Part shown: positions 14,708 to 20,089 of the stretch, one piece after another
How positions within the stretch are numbered: the first letter of the stretch is position 1
Layout: every line of letters begins with the position of its first letter
Assembly: GCA_004144935.1 (NCBI GenBank)
Contig: SDZP01000017.1
Coordinates: 1-20,089, forward strand
Source of the DNA: Caulobacteraceae bacterium
GTDB lineage: Bacteria; Pseudomonadota; Alphaproteobacteria; Caulobacterales; Caulobacteraceae
DNA: 20,089 bases
Direction: 5' to 3'
Position numbers and translations under genes: made by a program
The notes under the pieces: generated by a model
Databases searched by the model: none
What the model saw: the letters and a program-made list of their open reading frames with translations, nothing else
What the model was told of the DNA's origin: nothing

Positions 14708-14998
14708 ATGAGAATGACTGTTCTGGCCGCCGTCGCCGTCGGCGCCCTGGCGTTGACCGCCTGCTCGCAGAAGACTGAAGACAAGGCCGCCACGGCGGCC
14801 GAGGCGACCGGCGACGCCGCGGCGTCCGCCGCCGGGGACGCCAAGGCCAACGTCGAGGGCGCCGCCGAAGCGACGGGCGCGGCCGTCGAAGGCGCCGCGG
14901 ATGGCGCCGCTGCCACCGCTGACAACGCCGCCGACAAGGCGGCCGACGGCACGGAAAAGGCCGCCGACGCCACGGCCGAAGAAGCGGCGAAGCACTAA
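14708..14998 (+). CDS. Ala-rich lipoprotein made of six 11-residue repeats
   Basis: A 96-residue protein. The signal peptide ends in lipobox LTAC (Cys19), then a short charged linker (SQKTEDKAAT). After this an Ala-Ala pair followed mostly by an acidic residue starts a new unit at residues 30, 41, 52, 63, 74 and 85, an exact 11-residue period to the C-terminus. Examples are AAEATGAAVEG and AADKAADGTEK. Such hendecads form long amphipathic or right-handed coiled helices, as in group 3 LEA proteins. I infer a helical rod anchored by lipid in the periplasm, perhaps a stress or surface protein; no family is assigned. The start is ATG 14708 with GAAGGGAA upstream. A strong terminator follows. Confidence 0.82.
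   Translation: MRMTVLAAVAVGALALTACSQKTEDKAATAAEATGDAAASAAGDAKANVEGAAEATGAAVEGAADGAAATADNAADKAADGTEKAADATAEEAAKH
14795..14992 (+). repeat. Six diverged 33-bp tandem units inside the Ala-rich lipoprotein
   Basis: Each unit begins with GCGGCC, GCCGCC or GCCGCG and encodes one 11-residue repeat. The units have drifted at the DNA level while keeping the Ala-Ala-acidic pattern, which suggests old duplication kept by selection on the protein. Confidence 0.75.
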
Positions 14999-15024
14999 GG
15001 CCGCTTCAATTCTGATAAGAGGAG

Positions 15025-15053
15025 GACCGTCGCCCCAGGGCGGCGGTCTTTTT
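15025..15053 (+). terminator. Intrinsic terminator after the Ala-rich lipoprotein
   Basis: GACCGTCGCC (15025-15034) pairs with GGCGGCGGTC (15039-15048) with one G-T pair and a 4-base loop, followed by TTTTT (15049-15053). It lies 27 bases after the lipoprotein stop and just before the convergent end of amiC. There is no A run on its left side, so it should work mainly on the plus strand. Confidence 0.88.
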
Positions 15054-15056
15054 CGT

Positions 15057-16280
15057 TCAGCGCGAGGCGATCTTCATGTCGCGCGAGAACCAGCGGTCGA
15101 TGGCGTCGCCGATGCTGCCGACCAGCCGGGCGCGGCTGGTGGCCGAGGTCAGGCGGGCCTCGTCGCTGGCGCTGGTGATGAAACCCATCTCCAGCAGCAC
15201 GGCCGGCACATCCGGCGCCAGCAGCACGATCAGGTTGCCGTCCCGGTGGCTGCGGCGCAGCATCGGGGTGACGTCGGAAATCTCGCTGACCAGCATCTCG
15301 GCGAACACCGCCGAGCGATTCTTGGTCGCCCGCTGCGACAGATCGAGGAGGATCTGGCCGACGCCGCGGTCGCCGCCGGTCAGGCTGGCGTTCATCAGCC
15401 AGTCGTCCTTGGCCAGCACCTTGCCGACCCGGCCCTCGCCCTTTTCCGAAAGGGTATAGACCGAGGCGCCGTTGACCGATTCGGGACCGGCGTCGGCGTG
15501 CAGGGAGATGAACAGGTCGGCGTCGGCCCGGCGGGCGATCTGCACGCGACCTTCGAGGGTGACATAGCGGTCGGTGTCGCGGGTCAGGATGACGGTATAG
15601 CGGCCGGTCTTCTCCAGTCGCGCCTTCAGGGCCTTGGCGGTAGCCAGGGTGACGACCTTTTCGTGGACGTTCTGGCCGATGGCGCCCGGGTCATGCCCGC
15701 CGTGGCCGGCGTCGATGACGATCACCTTGCGGCCCGAGGGACGATCGGCCCGGATCACGGTCGGGGCCCGCCGCACGGCCTGTTCGACCTGCAGCGAGCG
15801 GGTCGACAGCGCGGCGGTTTCCCGCGGGGCGACGGCGCCGCCGGTGGCCCGCAGGTCGATGACATAGCGATAGTGGTCGACGCCATCGCCGGGCGGCAAC
15901 AGGAAGCGGCGGGCGACCCTGGCCTGCTGCGCCAGTTCGATGTTGATGCGGGCGCCGCCGTTCTGCGACTGCATGGTCCAGCGCCGCACCACCCCCTGCC
16001 CCGCGCCCTTGATGTCGCTGGCCACGCCGACTTTCGGGAAGGCGACGACGACGGTGTTGTCGAGGGCGCCGTCGGAGATCAGCTTGGCGGAAACGGAACG
16101 GTCGAGGTCGATGACCAGCCGTGTCTCGGCGGTATCGCCGCCCAGCCGCACCTTGAGGATGCCGGCCGCCATGCCGGAGGCTTGGGCGAAGGCGCCCGCG
16201 CCGAGGGCGACGACGATCAGACCGCCGGCGATCAACGCCGCCGTCCAACGCTTGCCGACCTTACTCGCGACCCCGCGCAT
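15057..16280 (-). CDS. amiC: N-acetylmuramoyl-L-alanine amidase AmiC
   Basis: A 407-residue periplasmic zinc amidase that cuts stem peptides from glycan strands, mainly to separate daughter cells. A signal peptide or anchor (about 12-34) leads to an AMIN domain (about 40-145; LVIDLDRSVSAKLI, RYVIDLRA), which targets peptidoglycan or the septum. An Amidase_3 domain follows, with zinc ligands His193 (DAGHGGHDPGA), Glu207 (NVHEK) and His261 (ISLHADAG) and catalytic Glu364 (VLLEMGFIT). The insertion between the last motifs (roughly 290-345) probably holds the regulatory helix that EnvC/NlpD-type activators remove. The start is ATG 16280; the ribosome-binding site is weak. It lies between two class A PBP genes. 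Confidence 0.95.
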   Translation of the reverse strand: MRGVASKVGKRWTAALIAGGLIVVALGAGAFAQASGMAAGILKVRLGGDTAETRLVIDLDRSVSAKLISDGALDNTVVVAFPKVGVASDIKGAGQGVVRRWTMQSQNGGARINIELAQQARVARRFLLPPGDGVDHYRYVIDLRATGGAVAPRETAALSTRSLQVEQAVRRAPTVIRADRPSGRKVIVIDAGHGGHDPGAIGQNVHEKVVTLATAKALKARLEKTGRYTVILTRDTDRYVTLEGRVQIARRADADLFISLHADAGPESVNGASVYTLSEKGEGRVGKVLAKDDWLMNASLTGGDRGVGQILLDLSQRATKNRSAVFAEMLVSEISDVTPMLRRSHRDGNLIVLLAPDVPAVLLEMGFITSASDEARLTSATSRARLVGSIGDAIDRWFSRDMKIASR

Positions 16281-16456
16281 TCTTACGCCCCAAACACCCG
16301 CCTGTCCGACGATCAGACTCGTTATGGGCTGACGGAGGTGGAGAAGGGGTTAAGGACGATTAGGGATTCGACGCCAGCCAATTCGAACCGTCGATCCGAA
16401 CCAACCGGACTCCGCCCGCGTTACCAGCCCGGGACACCCGAAAGAGCTGCTGACGT

Positions 16457-18496
16457 ATGAGCGATCACAACGCCGGGGCGCCTGTCCCGCCGCATCACCA
16501 TTCCCGCGACCGCTGGAGCGCCATCGCCGCCGAGAGCCAGGCCGGACTGAGACAACTCGCCCGCAGCCGCTGGACCCCCTACGCCGTCATCGCCGTAAGC
16601 CTGCTGATCCTGCTCGGGGCCTACCTCAGCTGGTCCCTGCCGGTTGGCCGGGCGCTGGAGCCGTTCGAGGCGCCGACGATGGTGCTGGTGACCGCCGACG
16701 GCAAGCCGTTTGCGCGGCGGGGATTCTACAAGGAGGCGCCGGTCGAGGCCGGCAAACTGCCCAGTTACGTGCCGGGCGCCTTCATCGCCATCGAGGACCG
16801 GCGGTTCAACAGTCACTGGGGGATCGATCCCTGGGCCATCGGGCGGGCGGCGGCGGCCAACGCCAAGAGCGGCGGGGTGCGCCAGGGCGGCTCGACCATC
16901 ACCCAGCAGCTGGCCAAGAACGCCTTCCTCTCGAACGAGCGCAGCCTCAAGCGCAAGGCGCAGGAGGCGATCATCGCCCTCTACCTCGAGGCGCGGCTGT
17001 CGAAGGCCGAGATCCTCTCGCGCTATATGTCGAGCGTCTATTTCGGCGACGGCGTCTATGGGCTGCGCGCGGCGTCCCGAAACTATTTCGGCAAGGACCC
17101 CGAAGACCTGACCATCGGCGAGGCGGCGATGCTGGCCGGGGTGGTCAAGGCCCCGACCCGGCTGGCCCCCACCGCCGACTTCAAGGCGGCCAGGACCCGC
17201 GCCGGCCTGGTGCTGGCCGAGATGGTCGATATGAAGCTGATCAGCGAGGACGAGGCCGCCCGATCGCTCAAGGCGGTGAAACTGAAGGGGGCGCGGTCGA
17301 AACTGCCGGACGGCTCCTATTTCGCCGGCTGGATCTCGCCGCAGGTTCGCCAGACCTTCGGCCGGGGCTATGGCGAGGTCACGGTCTGGACCACCCTCGA
17401 CTCCCAGATGCAGGTCCAAGCCCAGCGGGCCGTGCGCAATGGCCTAAAGAGCGGCAAGGGCCGTCGGGTCAGCCAGGCGGCGCTGGTCGCCATGCGCACC
17501 GACGGGCGGGTCGTCGCCCTGGTCGGCGGCGCCGACTACAAGCAGAGCCAGTTCGACCGCGCCACCCAGGCGATGCGGCAGCCTGGGTCCGCCTTCAAGC
17601 CCTTCGTCTACCTGGCGGCGATCCGCGCCGGCTACGGACCCGGCAGCATGGTGCTCGACGCGCCCGTGAAGATCGGCGACTGGAGCCCGCAGAACTATGA
17701 GGGCAGCTATGCCGGCGGGGAGATCACCCTGGCGCAGGCCTTCGCCAAGTCCTCCAACGTCGCCTCGGCGCGGCTGGTGCAGCAGCTCGGCCCGGCGCGC
17801 GTCATCCGGGCCGCCCGCGACCTGGGCGTCACCTCAGACTTGCCGAACAACGCCAGCATCGCCCTGGGCACTGGCGAGATGACCCTTATGGAGCTGACCA
17901 GCGCCTATGCCGGCATCGCCGCTGGCCAGGCGCCGGTGAAGCCTCACGGTCTGCTGGCCGACCCGCCGGCCGCGCCGCAGCGGCGGCTGGGCCGAGAGGA
18001 GCGGATCGCCATGCTGCAGATGATGCGTGGCGTCATCGAGTACGGCACCGGCACGGCGGCCAATATCAACCCCGGCGTCTACGGCAAGACCGGCACCAGT
18101 CAGGACTACCGCGACGCCTGGTTCGTCGGCTTCGCCGGCAACCTGGTGGTCGGGGTCTGGGTCGGCAACGACGACAACACCCCGATGAAGGGCGTCACCG
18201 GCGGCAATATCCCGGCCCAGATCTGGCGCGACTTCATGGGCTACGCCATGCGCCGTCCGGATTTCCCGCGAGCGACGGAAGTCATCGAGCAACCGCTGAT
18301 GGACTTCGACATGGCCCAGCTGGAGGATCCGGCGGAACTGATCATGCTGGGCGCCGACGGCGAGCCGGACTATGGCCGCGGGCCTGAGCCCCGCTTCAGC
18401 GATCCGCGCGACCGGCCAAGGGAAGGCGACCTGCGGCCCATGGACGAGCCCCCGCCGCCAGAAGATGAGCCCCGCGGCTACGACTTCAGGCGTTAG
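16457..18496 (+). CDS. Second class A penicillin-binding protein
   Basis: A 679-residue bifunctional peptidoglycan synthase, smaller than the PBP1A in this window. A cytoplasmic tail of about 40 residues is His-rich near its start (PPHHHS), followed by a membrane helix (about 41-62). GT51 domain: catalytic Glu113 in IEDRRFNSHWG, GGSTITQQ (144-151), SSVYFGDGVYG. Transpeptidase: S378-A-F-K in RQPGSAFKPF, SSN at 432-434 and KTG at 544-546. The spacer between the domains is short, lacking PBP1A's extra linking domain. The tail from about 615 is acidic and Pro-rich, ending in basic FRR. The start is ATG 16457, 176 bases from divergent amiC; its Shine-Dalgarno sequence is weak. It lies between amiC and rne. 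A caulobacterial PBP of the PbpX/Y/Z group is likely; I cannot tell which. Confidence 0.95.
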   Translation: MSDHNAGAPVPPHHHSRDRWSAIAAESQAGLRQLARSRWTPYAVIAVSLLILLGAYLSWSLPVGRALEPFEAPTMVLVTADGKPFARRGFYKEAPVEAGKLPSYVPGAFIAIEDRRFNSHWGIDPWAIGRAAAANAKSGGVRQGGSTITQQLAKNAFLSNERSLKRKAQEAIIALYLEARLSKAEILSRYMSSVYFGDGVYGLRAASRNYFGKDPEDLTIGEAAMLAGVVKAPTRLAPTADFKAARTRAGLVLAEMVDMKLISEDEAARSLKAVKLKGARSKLPDGSYFAGWISPQVRQTFGRGYGEVTVWTTLDSQMQVQAQRAVRNGLKSGKGRRVSQAALVAMRTDGRVVALVGGADYKQSQFDRATQAMRQPGSAFKPFVYLAAIRAGYGPGSMVLDAPVKIGDWSPQNYEGSYAGGEITLAQAFAKSSNVASARLVQQLGPARVIRAARDLGVTSDLPNNASIALGTGEMTLMELTSAYAGIAAGQAPVKPHGLLADPPAAPQRRLGREERIAMLQMMRGVIEYGTGTAANINPGVYGKTGTSQDYRDAWFVGFAGNLVVGVWVGNDDNTPMKGVTGGNIPAQIWRDFMGYAMRRPDFPRATEVIEQPLMDFDMAQLEDPAELIMLGADGEPDYGRGPEPRFSDPRDRPREGDLRPMDEPPPPEDEPRGYDFRR

Positions 18497-18857
18497 GCCG
18501 AGGAGGTTGGCGCGGCTCCGGCATCGCCGCCCTTTCCTTTCGCGCCGACATCAGGCTAATGTCCCACCTGCGCGCCGCACCCCGCAACCGACGGGATCGC
18601 TCCGCGCAACGCACAGGCAGGCGTCCGGCCTGGTCGGAGGAAGCTCCGACGAAAGGGCGCCGAACCGTTCCGCATCCTGAGCGCCTGACCGGCGCACCCA
18701 GGAACAACAGAGACTTTCATGGGCCGCGCGCACGCTCCCCAACATTGTCCGCTTAAAGCCGTCCCGATCGGGGCCGGGCTTGGCGACGTGCTGCGCGCCG
18801 ATTCAACAGACCGGCGGCCGCGCCTAGAGCGCGCCAAGAGCCGGAGAGAGACCTTCG
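18497..18857 (+). promoter_or_regulatory. Leader region of rne, with hairpins and a possible promoter
   Basis: No gene with a convincing start lies in these 361 bases. GCTAATGTC (18555-18563) resembles the -10 consensus of the caulobacterial housekeeping sigma factor, but the -35 is poor. If used, it gives a leader of close to 290 bases. Within that leader GTCGGAG-GAAG-CTCCGAC (18633-18650) is a perfect 7-bp hairpin, and GGCGCC-like arms follow near 18655-18695. RNase E is known in E. coli to control its own mRNA through a structured leader; a similar role here is an inference. The rne ribosome-binding site is GGAGAGAG, ending about eight bases before the ATG. Confidence 0.45.
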
Positions 18858-20089
18858 ATGACAAAAAAGATGCTCATCGACGCCGCTCACGCCGAAGAAA
18901 CGCGTGTCGTCGTCATGGATGGAAGCCGGATTGAGGAATTTGACTTCGAAAGCCAAAGCCGGAAGCAGCTTCGCGGGAACATCTATCTCGCCAAGGTGAC
19001 CCGGGTCGAACCCAGCCTGCAGGCGGCCTTCATCGAGTATGGCGGCAACCGGCACGGCTTCCTGGCCTTCAACGAGATCCACCCCGACTACTACCAGATC
19101 CCGCTGGCCGACCGCGAGGCGCTGACCCGCGAGCTGGCCGAGGACGACGACGAGCCGACGCCGCCCAAGCGTGACCGCGGCCGGGGCCGCTCGCGCAGCA
19201 AGCCGGCCGCCCGCGAGGCCGATCCGTCGATCGAAGCCTCGGAAGACGGCGAACAGGGCGAAGCCCAGGACGACAACGGCCACGACGACTCGCACGCCGA
19301 GGATCGTCACGGCGATGACCACGAGCAGGTCGAGACGGTCAGCTCCGCGTCGGTGTCCGACGACGATGACGACGACATGGAAGAAGAGGTCGAGCGCCGC
19401 CGTCGCCGCCTCATGCGCAAGTACAAGATCCAGGACGTCATCCGTCGCCGGCAGATCATGCTGGTCCAGGTCGTCAAGGAAGAGCGCGGCAACAAGGGCG
19501 CGGCCCTGACCACCTACCTGTCGCTGGCCGGCCGCTACGGCGTGCTGATGCCCAACACCGACCGGGGCGGCGGCATCAGCCGCAAGATCATCTCGGCGAC
19601 CGACCGCAAGCGCCTGAAGACCATCGTCCAGGGGCTGGGCGTTCCCAAGGGCCTCGGCCTCATCGTCCGTACGGCCGGCGCCAAGCGCACCAAGGCCGAG
19701 ATCAGCCGCGACTACGAGTACTTGATGCGGCTGTGGGAAAACATCCGCGACACGACGCTGAATTCCGTGGCCCCCGCCCTCATCTATGAGGAAGAGGACC
19801 TGGTGAAGCGGGCGATCCGCGACCTGTTCGACAAGGACATCGACAGCGTCCAGGTCGAAGGCGAGGCCGGGTACAAGGAAGCCCGCGACTTCATGCGGAT
19901 GATCATGCCCAGCCAGGCCGCCAAGGTCATGGCCTACCGCGAGCCGACGCCGCTGTTCGTGGCGCACCGGATCGAGGCCCAGCTGAGCCAGATCTACAGC
20001 CCCGTGGTGCCGCTGCGCTCGGGCGGCTACCTGGTGATCAACCAGACCGAGGCGCTGGTCGCCATCGACGTCAACTCCGGCAAGGCGAC
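18858..20089 (+). CDS. rne: Ribonuclease E, N-terminal part (runs off the window)
   Basis: The first 410 codons of RNase E, the main endonuclease of RNA decay and the scaffold of the degradosome and BR-bodies. Seen: MLIDAAHAEETRVVVMDG, the S1 domain start (GNIYLAKVTRVEPSLQAAFIEYGG), the S1 end (IMLVQVVKEERGNKGAALTTYLSLAG), the 5'-sensor region (GLGLIVRTAG) and the catalytic QTEALVAIDVNSG, whose Asp404 corresponds to E. coli Asp303. The roughly 100-residue offset is an insert inside the S1 domain (about 92-188) with an Arg-rich patch, a run of six Asp and a second Arg run; such inserts are known in alphaproteobacterial RNase E. The start is ATG 18858 with GGAGAGAG upstream. The zinc-link and C-terminal scaffold lie beyond the window. 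Confidence 0.96.
   Translation, partial: MTKKMLIDAAHAEETRVVVMDGSRIEEFDFESQSRKQLRGNIYLAKVTRVEPSLQAAFIEYGGNRHGFLAFNEIHPDYYQIPLADREALTRELAEDDDEPTPPKRDRGRGRSRSKPAAREADPSIEASEDGEQGEAQDDNGHDDSHAEDRHGDDHEQVETVSSASVSDDDDDDMEEEVERRRRRLMRKYKIQDVIRRRQIMLVQVVKEERGNKGAALTTYLSLAGRYGVLMPNTDRGGGISRKIISATDRKRLKTIVQGLGVPKGLGLIVRTAGAKRTKAEISRDYEYLMRLWENIRDTTLNSVAPALIYEEEDLVKRAIRDLFDKDIDSVQVEGEAGYKEARDFMRMIMPSQAAKVMAYREPTPLFVAHRIEAQLSQIYSPVVPLRSGGYLVINQTEALVAIDVNSGKA

Noticed and set aside
16350..16363. Possible CtrA site (TTAA...TTAG) between amiC and the second PBP
   Set aside because: The half-sites are six bases apart instead of the seven of the CtrA consensus, and the second is imperfect.
18510..18545. Terminator after the second PBP gene
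   Set aside because: The GGCG/CGCC pairing is only four bases and the following pyrimidine run is mixed, so a functional terminator is not supported.
18633..18660. Resemblance of GGAGGAAGCTCCGAC to RNase P or SRP RNA cores
   Set aside because: Only a short stretch looks similar; the surrounding conserved helices of either RNA are not present. A simple hairpin explains it.
18559..18756. 65-codon Arg-rich open frame in the rne leader
   Set aside because: No ribosome-binding site, its ATG overlaps the putative -10 element, and the composition is that of untranslated GC-rich DNA.

Overview
The window is GC-rich, densely coded DNA from an alphaproteobacterium, most likely Caulobacterales (a Caulobacter/Phenylobacterium-type genome). 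This rests on gene order: bamE / cytochrome bc1 chaperone / DUF177 / plsX / fabH / ihfA / merR, and the rne-amiC-mrcA-prfB neighbourhood, plus DUF2842 and an RNase E with a large insert in its S1 domain. No prophage, IS element, CRISPR array or defence island is visible. It reads as chromosomal core with a few lineage-specific lipoproteins and intergenic repeats.

Layout. 1-780: end of a membrane protein, a GlsB/YeaQ-type membrane protein, a hairpin, a DUF2842 membrane protein and tRNA-Pro(GGG) on the minus strand with a clear promoter. 881-954: three hairpins in a row. 965-5026 (minus): a run of envelope and lipid genes (bc1 chaperone, DUF177/YceD, plsX, fabH), then ihfA and a MerR regulator, with short gaps or overlaps except before plsX and ihfA. 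bamE (5125-5670, plus) diverges from it across an unusually symmetric promoter region. 5677-5841: an inverted-repeat MITE-like element. 5844-7251 (minus): COQ10/RatA-family protein and lipA. 7354-10423 (plus): a lipoprotein with an alpha/beta-hydrolase fold, a stand-alone Aas-type acyl-ACP synthetase and a DoxX protein. 10456-14071 (minus): prfB with a programmed +1 frameshift, and mrcA (PBP1A). 14185-14998 (plus): two small lipoproteins, the second built of 11-residue repeats. 15057-16280 (minus): amiC. 16457-18496 (plus): a second class A PBP. 18858-20089 (plus): 5' part of rne behind a leader of about 360 bases.

How the genes fit together. Most genes serve the cell envelope: phospholipid and fatty-acid initiation (plsX, fabH), lipid recycling (Aas-like ligase, perhaps the hydrolase), outer-membrane protein assembly (bamE), peptidoglycan synthesis and splitting (two class A PBPs and an amidase) and several lipoproteins. 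Others serve respiration and cofactors (bc1 chaperone, COQ10-like protein, lipA), the nucleoid (ihfA), translation (prfB, tRNA-Pro) and RNA decay (rne).

I do not see a wholly new multi-gene system. The best leads are the 11-residue-repeat lipoprotein, the hydrolase/Aas-ligase pair with an altered nucleophile elbow, the mirror-symmetric bamE promoter region, the two intergenic repeat structures and the structured rne leader. All calls are from reading the sequence; no database search was run.
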